Of a stretch of 64,000 nucleotides of DNA, positions 1 through 10,160 are shown in pieces. Position 1 is the first letter of the stretch; every line of letters begins with the position of its first letter. The notes under the pieces were generated by a model. It saw nothing but the letters and a program-made list of their open reading frames with translations, did not search any database and had not been told where the DNA came from. The stretch comes from Rhododendron vialii (lineage: Eukaryota; Streptophyta; Magnoliopsida; Ericales; Ericaceae), in the NCBI RefSeq assembly GCF_030253575.1, contig NC_080566.1, positions 12,541,501 to 12,605,500 on the forward strand. The letters run 5' to 3'. The translations under genes were made by a program, and so were the position numbers.

Positions 1-465
1 CACTTACTAATATCATTTTTTTCACTAGGTTCAATAATTACCTTTTAAAATTGGTATAAATGCACAAGATTGTATGCATGTAATCATATATGATACTATA
101 TTTAATTATAATTGTTTTTTTTAACAGAAATTATAATTATTTAGATTGATGCAAAGTAGGATAATAATTTTGAGAGGTGTTTTATTTTGTAATATTCATT
201 TACAAAAAATGATATCTTGTGTGAGAAAAATAGTTCCATTATTCACTCATCTTCAATTAAATTGACTTGCACCATGTACATAAAAAAATAAAAAAAAACC
301 TCTCTGTTTTCCTATTTTTTTTTCAATATTAATTTTGCCTTTTCTAAATTTTTGTTAGATTCACAAAAAAAAATTTGATTGGTAAGTCATTTCTATGAGA
401 TGAGTCTAAAAAATAAAATAAAAATGCAATTAAAAGCATAAAAAATCAATATGGGCAAAAAAATA

Positions 466-741
466 CTCCCTCCGTCCCTTTTTAAGTGTCCTGCTTCGTA
501 ACTCCAACTTATTAAAAAGACATCATCATTATACCTTTCACATCAACTTTTTCCTCCACTTTTCCTACTTACCCATCATCATTACACTTTTACTCACTAA
601 CTTTTCAAAATAAAATCTACTTTTAGAGACAAAATAGACAATACACCAACTTTTACGTACCCCCCTAACTTTACAAAATGGACACTTATTAAGGGACAAC
701 TCAAAATGAAATACTGGACACAAAAAAATGGACGGAGGGAG
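466..741. mobile_element. Stowaway-type MITE
   Basis: The termini are inverted repeats beginning CTCCCTCCGTCCC and ending GGACGGAGGGAG, and a TA dinucleotide lies on each side (464-465 and 742-743). This is the classic Stowaway (Tc1/mariner-derived) signature. It is about 276 bp, AT-rich and non-coding. The AT-rich DNA to its left (1-465) holds nothing recognisable. Confidence 0.85.
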
Positions 742-929
742 TATCAAACAACTAACATTTGTTGTCTTCAGTGTCATCTTATATGATATTTTTTTCAACT
801 TCGGTCCACAATTTTATACTTTTTTTATTCTTATTAAGATGAATGATTAATCCCAAAATGAGATTAGTTTCAAAAATTACCACAAAATGCTAAAAAATAC
901 GTTAAATAAACAATACCGGAAAAAATACC

Positions 930-1542
930 ACAACAAAAATTTAGAAAAAATAGCCCTAACAAAAGCAACGGTCTCGATCATCATGATTGTATCACGGTCA
1001 AGGGGCTAAAGTATGTTCAAGAATGAAGTTAATCGAGTATCGCTACACACTTATCGGATAGAAAAACTCATTTTATTAATGAAATTGTGTATCGATAAAG
1101 AAATTTTCTAAATCTGATCGAGCCAAATTTCTACGAGAACGTTTTAATCAACATGAAAAAAAAAAATCAACGGTCTCGATCGTTAGTTCGGGTTTGGAAA
1201 ACCGATCGTATGAAAGAAAATTGATTTTGGCGGTGTAAAATTCTACTAATGGTTAATGAAAACCGTTGCTATAGTCCAGTTTATAGTAACGGTTATTTAA
1301 AACCGTTGCTATAATCTAGCATATAGTAACGGTTATTGAAAACCGTTGCTATAGGTCAGTTTTTACTAACGGTTAATGAAAACCGTTGCTATAGTGTTGT
1401 AATCTACTAACGGTCACATGAAAACCGTTGCTATAGTCATGTTTCTAGTAACGTTTTGTAAACCGTTACTATACACTATCTATAGCGACGGTTTTTTCAA
1501 CCGTTGCGAAAAAAATCGTTGAGATCTTGAATTTCTTGTAGT
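930..1542. mobile_element. Right end of a CACTA (En/Spm-type) DNA transposon with subterminal repeats
   Basis: The right end reads aatttcttgtagtg, the reverse complement of the CACTACAAGAAATT terminus of plant CACTA elements. Inside it (about 1230-1520) are at least six degenerate direct repeats of 40-45 bp built on AACCGTTGCTATAG and AGTAACGGTTA, the subterminal repeats to which CACTA transposases bind. No transposase coding is visible. The other terminus was not found, so the element is truncated or begins left of the window. The left limit given is approximate. DNA at 1543-1676 holds nothing recognisable. Confidence 0.75.
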
Positions 1543-1684
1543 GAAAAGAGTGATTTTCTTTGTTTCGTTGAGTTTATCCAGTTAAAAATAATAATTAAAC
1601 TGATCAGCAATTAGCGGTATCATGAACTCGCGGATCCCCATACCTAAAGGCACATAGAAACATAATACACATGTGGCTATCAAT

Positions 1685-2082
1685 GGGAGGCGAGGGGGCT
1701 GTTGTCCCCTTGGGGCAGCAGTGCGCTGCTGTGCTCGAATTCTGGGCCTACTTCGGTCTCGCTCCGATGATCGAAAGCATTCATTTCGTAGAGCTCATCG
1801 AGTAGAACAACTATGCAAAAAATCAGCTTAATTGGATATCGTAAGTGCCTGATCGGAACCCATATAACTCTCAGTCCATAGGTTACAGTGGATTTGATCT
1901 AGTGTTTCGAATCTATTCTTTTCAAGATAAAAAGGTTCCAATCAGGCACTTAATGACATCCAATTACGCTAATTTTTTGCATAGTTGTTCTACTCAACAA
2001 GCTCTACGAAGTGAAAGCTTACGATCATCGGAACGAGACCGAAGTTGGCTCAAAATTCGGGCACAGCAGCCCCCCCGCCTCC
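1685..2082. mobile_element. Foldback (long-TIR) non-autonomous DNA element
   Basis: The left arm (about 1685-1858) is the reverse complement of the right arm (about 1930-2082), with small indels. Each arm begins GGGAGGCG and includes a stretch around CTTCGGTCTCG. The sequence CTATCAAT occurs directly outside both ends (1677-1684 and 2083-2090) and looks like an 8 bp target-site duplication, possibly 9 bp. That would suit a hAT- or Mutator-type MITE. A 107-codon open frame across it is only the translated right arm and is not a gene. DNA at 2091-2310 is unassigned. Confidence 0.75.
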
Positions 2083-2315
2083 CTATCAATGCATGTAACC
2101 TACTTATAGTATCAGTTACCATAAATTTTGGAATGTTTTTTTGTTTGATCATAAAAGATAAAGTTTAAATATGGATACATTGACTTAAAAAGAAAGAGAG
2201 AGTGGGCTATATACGTTTGGAGAATATTCTTCGAATCTTGTAAAATAGAAATGATCTAACGGCTACTACATAATATGAAAATTTGATTTGACGGTCAAGG
2301 ATGTTATTTTGTTAG

Positions 2316-4225
2316 TGTAGAGATCCATAAAATTGTTATAATTTTACAAATCATTTGGTGTGAAAAAGAATAGTTTTATTATTAAAGTCGTACGTATGTT
2401 TGTGGGGGTGTACGGATATACGAGTTTGGTTGTGTATCGGACTCTCGGAGAATAATAAAATGTAAGTTTTGATGTTGTAATGTTGTTTGGAAGTGTTGGT
2501 ATCAAGTTGGGTTCGTTCCGGAGTCTGCTGAAAATTTTTACTTTTCTGCCTAGCCAGTACCGGTACTGGCTGTCGCCCAGTACCGGTACCCGTTGTCCAG
2601 ACCTTGATCAAATTATCATTTTGAAGGCTCCAGTACCGGTACTGGCTGCCGCCCAGTACCGGTACCCACTGCGTTTTTCTGCAATTTTCAGCACGCTTTT
2701 TGGACTTCTATAAATACCCCCATTTTGTCATTTCTCACTCCCAAACCCACGAAAAGCACCTAAAAACACCCCCTTTCACCTACCCAACTCCGATCTCACC
2801 CAAAACCCTTGATTTCAACCTCAAATCTCCAAGATCCAAGGTTTTTTTCCTCAAAATCTCAAGATTCTTGCATTTGGTGAACCAATGGTGAGTTTTGTGT
2901 TCTTGTTCTCACTTCTCTTGGCTCTATCACGTTTTTCTCTCTCTTCTCTTGATTATTTGTTGATCTTTGCTTGTTATTCATGTTTTTGGGCTTTATTTGC
3001 TCTAGATCTTGTATCCAAGTTCGGGTAAAGCTTGTCTTTGGAGGATTCGAGCTTTTTGCTCTTGATAGACCTCGGGTTTTGCTCGAAACCCATCTAGGTA
3101 GGGATTTCTCTCTTCCTCTACATGTTTTGCGGTGACTAAGTATGATTTAGATGTTTATTTGCTATATATGGTCGAATGGAATGTTTTATGGCTTGAAGAG
3201 TGTAAATCCTTTGAAAGTAGTATCGTGACTTATGAGCTATGCGCGGTGTATTTGATAATGTTTGGTCGTGTGTAGAAGGTGTTTATGGTATTAGTGTTGA
3301 TTGCGATGATTGGGTGGTTGTCGATGTGAAGTGATTGTGGAGTATGTTGTGTTGCGAGGGGTGGATACACAATGTCGCAAGGGGTGGGGTATATTGTGTC
3401 GCGAGGGATAGATACACAATGTCGCAAGGGGTGGAGGTTCGTTGGAAAAGGTGTATATGCGTGTGTGTGTACGAGAATGTTATGACACTCATAGTGGGAG
3501 TTGACGTGCATCCGTTTGGGATTTAATATCTAATTTAATTTGCTGTGTTCATACTCATCATCTCATTGCATATAGATTTTGTAAAGAATTTCCTACTGGG
3601 TTAGTGTAGCTTAGCAAAATCCTTCTTTTCAGGTTCGAACGCAGGGCAATAGGTTGTACGACATTGTGTTTCTAGAAACGAAGACTTTTGGAAGCTAACA
3701 TGACTTAGTTACTCTCTCTTCTTTGAAATGGGATTGCTTTTGATTAAAGATGGCTTGTAAGGCCATCCACAGTGGTATAATCAAATGCCAATTGTTTTTA
3801 AAGTTAACAATGTTGGTACAAAAGATTACTCACAATGGTATAATCAAACTTAGCAACATCTTTAGAAATAATCAAATTTTGGGCTTTGAATAACCAAAAC
3901 TAACAACCTTTTTCAATAATCAAAATTTGTGGATCCTACACCACATAAGTTAACTAGTTCTAAAATTTGTATACACACGTGTTTCAACTAGTATTTTCTT
4001 CTTTCCTTCTTCGCCCACTCTTTTTTTTTTTTTTGGTTAAAAAAATAAAATTGAAGAATAAAAATTTTATGTAGCCAAGCTTTTTCACTACTCTATATAT
4101 TTTTCACTTCGCCAACAAACTATTTCTCTTTCTTTTCCTCCAAAAGTGAAACTCATATCTCTCGATCATCTACAATTCAATCCATCGTCGCCGGATTAAG
4201 GTGTTTTACTATTCTTTCTTGTTTC

Positions 4226-4268
<43 letters not shown>

Positions 4269-4792
4269 AAAAAAAGAGAGGAAAAAATCATAATAGGAGG
4301 GAAGGAAGTCACCGATTTCTTTTTCAAAATTAAGAGAGGAAATCGATATATTTTAACTCATAAAAAACGTAAATGGAGGGAAGTGAATGACGAAAAACAA
4401 GGGAGGAGAGAGAATGAAATTGTAGTGGACCATATTTTGATTATGGACTAGAAGTGACCATAGTAAAGCTTTAAGCTTAGCAACCCCTTAAGTGAATAAT
4501 CAAAAGCTGATGTGTCAACTTTTGGTTATCATTTTTTGATTATACCACTGTGGATGGCCTAACTAATCTAACTCTTGTATTATCTTTTGACTATAAGTTG
4601 TAATATTCTAAACATGTTGCACTTGTATCGAAATTAATTTGGGCTACGGTACCAAGGATGTATTTCTGTTCAACTTGGGGACTTGTTTGTAATTTAACAG
4701 GTGGCAAATGCATTTTGGGTATTATCTAGTTTATACGAGGATCCTTTATTGAACTAATTTATACATTTATGTTTAAAATCGAGGACGTGACA
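2316..4792. mobile_element. Solo LTR of a Ty3/Gypsy-like family (host of a nested MITE)
   Basis: It starts TGTAGAGATCCATAAAATTG and ends GAGGACGTGACA. The 5 bp sequence GTTAG flanks it on both sides (2311-2315 and 4793-4797), so it is a complete LTR with target-site duplication and no internal region. Features inside are a TATA-like CTATAAATACCCCC at about 2707, four copies of the palindrome GTACCGGTAC at 2540-2670, and a tandem repeat around 3350-3430 (tacacaatgtcgcaaggggt). A Tourist MITE is nested at 3761-4559. The ends resemble the LTRs at 23517 and 33900, so they may form one lineage. DNA at 4798-5290 is unassigned; a 93-codon open frame there has no recognisable similarity. Confidence 0.85.
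3761..4559. mobile_element. Tourist-type MITE (PIF/Harbinger), nested in a solo LTR
   Basis: The inverted termini are GGCCATCCACAGTGGTATAA and its near-exact complement, and TAA is duplicated on each side (3758-3760, 4560-4562). The element is about 800 bp and non-coding. It contains a run of 32 C residues (4227-4258) followed by 17 A residues; related copies near 58.48 and 59.29 kb have only three or four C there. Further relatives lie at 31635, 58077 and 58887. Confidence 0.85.
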
Positions 4793-5289
4793 GTTAGTAT
4801 ACCTAGACATTTTATAAGAAACCACTCTGATTTATATTATAGATGAAATAAGTTTATCCGGAAAAAAAGTCATGACTAATACAATCTTGTAAATGTCAAG
4901 ACAAACATGTCTACATTATGTGACTATCGATATACGATCAGTGTTGTATTTTACTGGCATGATACCCTCAACGGGTCGAACAAACTGAAAGGTTCAGATC
5001 ACATTTTTAAGATCACGATGAAACCTATACGAAAAGCACAACAGAGACTGGTTGTGTCAAATAAAATACATAACGTATGTTCTTTATCACTTGATAATTT
5101 CAGGGGTTTGTTCCGTGCTTGGCTTTTGCCCCCAAAAATGAAGACATCTCCGGCTCAAGAAGTGTACAAAGAATTCCAATATCGATAGTGATGTGAGTAT
5201 TAGCTTTAACTTTTGATTGATATTCCAAGATTGCAGCCTTCATCCGGATTCTCAAGATTAATATTTGGATGAACCCACCCTGTCAGCAT

Positions 5290-5601
5290 TGCATAAAGCA
5301 AGAACTGTGGTTATAATTATTCTACTCTTTAGTTTATGCTCGTTAATTAAGATAAATGTTTAACCCGAAAATTGATTATCAAAACTAGCAAACTTTTGGA
5401 AAAATAGAAATACTTCAAGGTAAAAAAGATAGGCCAAAGGAAGTCAAGCATGTAGAAATAGTGTAATCCTTCAGATAAACGTACCGAGCGGGTTCTAGAA
5501 ATTTGAGAAACCAAAAAAACATAATTCCGAATGGAACAATCGAAAGAGTATTTTCTAACCATGCACAACATGAGCGAAACAAGATACGTTTGACGCACTT
5601 T
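5290..5601. repeat. Downstream-flank duplication block, copy a (3' of GT34 copy 1)
   Basis: This block lies immediately after the stop codon of GT34 copy 1 on the minus strand. It is clearly homologous to 9880-10160 beside GT34 copy 2, and to 8800-9100 where no gene follows. Shared landmarks are tttatgctcgtta, aaactagcaaac, agcatgtagaaata and gagtattttctaa. It shows that the duplication unit extended beyond the coding sequence. No coding potential is claimed. Confidence 0.8.
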
Positions 5602-6942
5602 CTATTTCTCTTTGATGTAAGACGAGGAACCAAAGGGCAGAGGGCTGAGGGAGGAGGTGTTCATTAGGTCCGGGCGCACGAAACCGTAGTTGCGAAGCAC
5701 CTGATTATCAGCGAAATTCAGAACCTTTTCCATCCCACCGTAGCATTGCTCAGCAGTGTACCCCCAGTGCATCCCACTACACGGCCTACATGCCGTAAAA
5801 TGCGTGATGAACGGCCGCTTTGCTCCCCCACCATCGCCGCCCAGGCTGATAACCGCCTCCCTCATCACGGCCGCATAGTGCTCACTCACCTTCTCCGCAT
5901 GTCGTCTCTGCAACTCCGCCACCCCTTTCTCTATCCTCGCATAGCTGTCACTAATATTATCGAACGAGTCAACGAAGCTGCCCCAATACCCATTTAATTC
6001 ATACTCACTCTCTATGTAAATCTTATTACCCCACGTCTCCTTCCTTTTCAATAGCAAATAAACCAAAGCTGACTGGTCATCAGAATCTGGGTGTTTTTTG
6101 TCACTAAGCGCTGATATCTGAATTTGACCCCAATTTTCATAGTTTGGAGTCTGTGGGCCCATCTCGGCCCACGCCTCCATAAACTCCATCGACCATTGAC
6201 AATTGCGGATCAAAAACACCCCAGCGTTAACCCCGCCCCAACTCTTCTTCTCATAGACCAAGTAGGACCACCCGTGCACCACGAAGTTATAATCCTTATA
6301 CTTATCCAATGGCAGCTTAAAATCCATATCAGTAAATACAGCATCTGAGTCAACCCAAAAGATCCACTCAGCCTCTGGGTGGGCCAACATTGTTGGCCGA
6401 AGCACGGGTATTTTGATCCACCAATTGACCATTTTCGGGTGCATAAACGCGTTGTTGTAGAAGATGTCGTAGCCGTGGATCCGGCAGTAATCCACCTTGT
6501 TCTTGAAAAGCCTCAAGTTCAAATGATCTCCGATTGGATTCTTGCACGGCGACGGCTGCGATCCGGTCAACACGAAAACCCGGTCCTCTACTCCCGTGGC
6601 AAACGACGGATGATACTTCAGCCACTCTCTTCTCTTCTCATCCCAGTTCTTGCCTGGATTCCCTATCTCATAACTCAGCGTCGGGTCGTCGTAGAACGTC
6701 TGGTCGACTGGGTCGTGGCCCAGGTTGAGGCCTTGATCACTCAGTACGGTTGTGCAATCTTTCGTAGCTGCGCCATCTTTTTCCTGCGATATCGTCATCT
6801 TTGACACGTCAAACATGTTGGGAAAACTAGTGGAAGGTGAGAAACTCAAAAGCAGCATTACCAGAGCCACCCCTGCTACGCATATGAAAATGGGTTTGCT
6901 CGGGCCTATGATTTTCGCAACTGTTTTTGTTACTCTGCCCAT
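5602..6942 (-). CDS. GT34 galactomannan galactosyltransferase-like enzyme, copy 1
   Basis: A 446-residue, single-exon GT34 enzyme. The family transfers galactose (GMGT, MUCI10) or xylose (XXT) in alpha-1,6 linkage to polysaccharide backbones in the Golgi; sequence style favours the GMGT branch. Visible parts are a short cytosolic tail, one signal anchor (about residues 16-35), a variable stem, and a catalytic domain starting near FYDDPTLSYEIG (83-94). The metal-binding DSD motif lies in FWVDSDAVFTD (195-205), followed by NAGVFLIRNCQWS, DSDDQSALVYLL, and the C-terminal HFTACRPCSG and LNFADNQVLRNYGF blocks. The start is the ATG of MGRVTKTV. Copies 2 and 3 start two codons earlier, but here that ATG has become ATC. 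The four residues MEKF present in copies 2 and 3 are missing. The frame is open for 65 more codons upstream, but that extension is not conserved. Exact acceptor and donor sugar are inferred. Confidence 0.92.
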   Translation of the reverse strand: MGRVTKTVAKIIGPSKPIFICVAGVALVMLLLSFSPSTSFPNMFDVSKMTISQEKDGAATKDCTTVLSDQGLNLGHDPVDQTFYDDPTLSYEIGNPGKNWDEKRREWLKYHPSFATGVEDRVFVLTGSQPSPCKNPIGDHLNLRLFKNKVDYCRIHGYDIFYNNAFMHPKMVNWWIKIPVLRPTMLAHPEAEWIFWVDSDAVFTDMDFKLPLDKYKDYNFVVHGWSYLVYEKKSWGGVNAGVFLIRNCQWSMEFMEAWAEMGPQTPNYENWGQIQISALSDKKHPDSDDQSALVYLLLKRKETWGNKIYIESEYELNGYWGSFVDSFDNISDSYARIEKGVAELQRRHAEKVSEHYAAVMREAVISLGGDGGGAKRPFITHFTACRPCSGMHWGYTAEQCYGGMEKVLNFADNQVLRNYGFVRPDLMNTSSLSPLPFGSSSYIKEK

Positions 6943-7229
6943 ACCGATTTTCTGAATCGGTAGGGGAAAGAGATGAAGGCTATCAGTGGACTGTTTATCA
7001 GATTTGCCTGAGAAGTGAGAATATAAGAGGGAATTATTTGCAACTGTAAAAGCAGGAAAAACTTTCCTCAGATAGATATGAGGAAAGAAAAGAGGAGACG
7101 GAAAAAACAAATTCCAAATGGGTAGAAATATGATCAATAAACAAAAGGGCCAAAGGCTTAAGAATGCGGATCAGGATCGTCTCTAGGGATGGGGATCCTA
7201 TCTCCCGAGTTAAGAAGAGACAATAGAAT
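6943..7229. promoter_or_regulatory. 5' flank of GT34 copy 1 (shared with copies 2 and 3)
   Basis: The DNA just upstream of the start is conserved beside copy 2 (12103-12350) and copy 3 (15855-15941 plus 17228-17410). Shared words are aaagagatgaaggctatcag, gattgcctgag-like DNA and gcaggaaaaac. It therefore probably holds the core promoter and 5' leader. No single TATA box or transcription start can be fixed by eye. Confidence 0.45.
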
Positions 7230-7231
7230 TA

Positions 7232-7879
7232 CTCCCTCCGTTCATATATTTTTACTTTTTAGATTTTTTTCGTCGAGATAAATCAATAATTTTATAAAAA
7301 AAATTAACACAAAACTTTCAAATGCGAAAAAAATTCAAATTAAAACAAAAAATTACTCCCGTTCTCTAAACTCTTATATCTCACCATTGATGCTATGGTG
7401 TCTCCGGTTATTTTGAGGATACTGTAATTTTTGGCATAACTTTACCATTAGGAGCATAACTAAAATTAATTACAAGCATAACAGAACCCAAACAAGGCAT
7501 AACCAAGGAATATCCAAAAAACCAACCAAGGCGTAACTAAACCCAACCAACGCATAACAAATAAGTTATGTCTTGCTATAGTTTTGGTTATGCATTGCTA
7601 TGGTTCTGTTAGGCTTGTAATGGGTTTTGGTTATACTCATAATAGTTTTGCTATGCAAAAAGTTACGGTGTTCCAAAAAATGACCGGGGACACCGAAGTC
7701 ATTCCCCTCACGATTTATGATATTTTTCATAATTTTAAAAACTTTGTATTATAGATTTAATCGAGAACTATCAAACAAGCTTTATATTCCATAATTTTAG
7801 ATATTCATATCAGAAGATATTAGATTTTAAAGAACGACGTCGATATCAAAAAAGCCCAAATATTTTAGGACGGAGGTAG
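7232..7879. mobile_element. Stowaway-like element carrying a nested foldback MITE
   Basis: The left terminus CTCCCTCCGTTC and right terminus GGACGGAGGTAG are imperfect Stowaway ends, each next to TA. At 648 bp it is longer than the other Stowaways here because a second foldback sequence sits inside (7397-7694). Parts of its left third also occur upstream of copy 3 (about 17580-17700), so the ends may belong to an older composite. No coding sequence. Confidence 0.5.
7397..7694. mobile_element. Foldback MITE rich in GCATAAC repeats
   Basis: The left end GGTGTCTCCGGTTATTTTGA and the right end pair as inverted repeats (right complement GGTGTCCCCGGTCATTTTTT). The arms contain many copies of GCATAAC on one side and GTTATGC on the other, so the whole element can fold on itself. 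No clear target-site duplication was identified. Confidence 0.6.
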
Positions 7880-7889
7880 TAATTCAATT

Positions 7890-8465
7890 TTTTTATTAGA
7901 CGCTCTAGACAGGATTTTGATCCGGCAAACGGGTAGTGGAGTTGACTAGAATGCACGTAGATTGTGCAAATGGTAACGTGAAGGACTTCTGGGATTCAGT
8001 AGCTGTTAAGTTGTTTATCTTTTTTTCTTATTTATCAACAAGTACTGTATCTATTTGTTTTCGTTATTTTAGCTTATTTTTTAATCAACAAGACCTGTAA
8101 ATGGTTTCCCATGTTGATCGGGTAACGTGAAAAATTGCCCTAGATCCAATCGGCACGTTGGGGAGCGCTGAGGTAGTTGCTAGTGATTCATGGTTTACTC
8201 CTCAGTGGTTTCGATGGTCAAGAGGATCATGTGATCCATGCACTCTCGAACTTTGCCTTCTTGCTATACGCTCAACTATGTTCCTCTGGCATTCATTAGG
8301 GATGTAGAGACTATGGCTTTTGGTCTCGACGGGATATGCCGAAAATCCAAATTCTTTGCGATCACGCCTATGAGATCATTGCTACACATGATCGTCCCCT
8401 CCTCCACCTTTTTTCTCCATCAACAAAACTTGGCGCACCGAAGAGTATGGCTCATGGGTTAGCCA
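7890..8465. repeat. Upstream-flank duplication block, copy 1
   Basis: This stretch recurs at 12430-13000 upstream of GT34 copy 2, and in two pieces (17955-18262 and 21425-21660) upstream of copy 3. Shared landmarks are gcactccagacaggattttg-like DNA, gaggagttgact, tcaacaagacctgtaaatgg and the cgggatatgccgaaaa-like stretch. A 74-codon open frame at 8238-8462 is not kept intact in the other copies, so no gene is called. DNA at 8466-8690 is unassigned. Confidence 0.75.
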
Positions 8466-8689
8466 TTGCCTAGTTATCTAGACACTTTACCACAGTTTTT
8501 GCTTTGGAGTGGATGTGCATATATAATAGACTAGTACTGGATTGATTGTCTAAGCACTTCTCCTCATTGTTGAACTAAAAGGTAGCCAATACACACAAAA
8601 AATGTACCTACTGGACTAACCGTTGGCTGGTTATCTAGACACTTTGTTGCAACTTTAAGCTCTGATGGCTTGGTTTGACTTGTGGAGAA

Positions 8690-9100
8690 TATGCTCAATC
8701 ACTGGGCTCCCAAAACTTATGACAACAAATTCAAAGAAAACAAAATGATTGAAAAAATCTGTTCATTTTTGTTTATTTGTGTGTTTAATTAGTAAATATT
8801 TTTCTAACTTCTGGGCATAATTGTTTCACTTTTTAGTTTCTGCTCATTAAGGATGAATGTTTAAATCGACAAATTTACTAGTATCAAACTAGCATACATT
8901 TGAGAAAATATATAGTCAAAATTCAAATTAAAAAAGTTAGGTCAAAGCAATTAAGTAAAGCATGTAGAAATATTGCATGCAATCCTTGAGATGAATCACG
9001 CGGGTTCTGGAACTTCAAGAAACCAAAGAGACTGATCATTCCAACTAGCTAAAAATTCAAAAGAGAAGTTTCTAATCATGCATGCTTAACATGAGTGTCG
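8690..9100. repeat. Orphan copy b of the GT34 downstream block
   Basis: It is homologous to 9770-10160 (3' of GT34 copy 2) and, for its right part, to 5290-5600 (3' of copy 1). Shared landmarks are gcatgtagaaatattg-like DNA, cgggttctgga and caagaaaccaaag. Unlike the other two copies it is not followed by a GT34 coding region. The homology stops around the point where an LTR-like sequence starts (9117). The simplest reading is a gene copy lost by deletion, or a partial duplication. Confidence 0.65.
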
Positions 9101-9116
9101 TGATTTGCCTTGAATT

Positions 9117-9614
9117 TGTTGGTTGCAGCCAACAACGTTCGGACGGGAGGAGCCACATCTGTTCGGACGAACGAAGCTGGTCCATCCAGTTTTGTCCCAG
9201 CAAGTCTGATCCCGACCAGAGGAGGTCTCGTCTGGACAAACGAAGAGAGTTATACGCAATTTAGGGTTTTGTCCGATTTTTTGGTCCTCTATGTATGGGC
9301 TGCTAGGATTATGTTCTTTTGATCAAGGTCTTAGATATTAAAGTTTTGTTCATCTCTTAGGGTTCCACTGAGGGTTTGTGTCTCTCTCTTGGTTTCCATC
9401 AGAGATTTGTCCTAAATATATGTTTGGTGCTTCAATGAGAGTTACGGGTATGGTCGGCTTTTATTTTCTCTCCCCGTTTATAGTGAATTCTCTCTCGCTC
9501 TTCTCCCCGTGGAGTCCATTCTTGCTTTGTACTTGAGCGGAACCACGTAAATCTTGTGTTCTTGTTTATCGCTTATCGGTCTATTATATTCTCAATTTCG
9601 TGTTGGGCACAACA
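9117..9614. mobile_element. Probable Copia-type solo LTR or LTR fragment
   Basis: It starts TGTTGGTTGCAGCC and ends GTGTTGGGCACAACA. The TG...CA limits and the TTGGGCACAACA ending are typical of plant Copia LTRs. It replaces the expected continuation of the duplicated flank. No convincing 5 bp target-site duplication was found, so it may be truncated. A 70-codon open frame inside is not considered a gene. DNA at 9615-9770 is unassigned. Confidence 0.45.
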
Positions 9615-9769
9615 ATGTGGTGTAGGAGAATAAGGTGGGGGACAGTGCAGTTTAACATGGTGGAGTTTGAACGCACAATAATACAAGTTATTTAAATTAG
9701 TGACATCTTTTCCTAGTTAGTGTAGCTTTATTTTTTGTCAAAGTTTTCATTTTTTGAACTCGTAGTACA

Positions 9770-10155
9770 CAGGGAACTTAAAAAATGCCAACGAAACTCA
9801 CTACAAATTCCAAGAAGACAAAATAATTCACATGAACTAGTCATTTTGGATTATCTATGTGTTCAGTAAAAGTTTTCTAACTTTTGGTCATAATTATTTT
9901 ACATTTTATTATGCTCGTTAAGATAAATATTTAACACAAAAATTGACTATCAAACTAGCAAACATTTGGGAAAATAGAAATACTTCAAAGTATTTCTATT
10001 TGCCAAATTAAAGGAAGTTAAGCATGTAGAAATAAAGTAATCTTTCAAATGAATCGTATGTGTTTTAGAAATTCGAGAAATCAAAGAAACAGAATTCCAA
10101 CTAAAACAATATCAAAAGAGTATTTTCTAATCATGTTTAATTTAACATGAGCAAA
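9770..10155. repeat. Downstream-flank duplication block, copy c (3' of GT34 copy 2)
   Basis: Homologous to 8690-9100 over its length and to 5290-5600 over its right part. Landmarks are tttatgctcgttaa-like DNA, caaactagcaaacattt and ttctaatcatg. It is separated from the stop codon of copy 2 by the solo LTR at 10161-10726. Confidence 0.75.
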
Positions 10156-10160
10156 ACAAG

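Noticed and set aside
1230-1520. A CRISPR-like or satellite array
   Set aside because: Repeats are degenerate, spacers are not unique sequence of constant length, and the array ends at a CACTA terminus; they are transposon subterminal repeats.
4907-5188. 93-codon open frame between the first solo LTR and the GT34 cluster
   Set aside because: No recognisable domain, no homologous frame elsewhere in the window, ordinary AT-rich context.
6943-7137. 65-codon N-terminal extension of GT34 copy 1
   Set aside because: The frame is open, but the extension is not conserved in copies 2 and 3 and would place the signal anchor far from the N-terminus; the conserved MGRV start fits the family better.
8238-8462. 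74-codon open frame in the upstream duplication block
   Set aside because: The corresponding frame is altered or broken in the other two copies of the block (12.8 and 21.4 kb), which argues against a protein.
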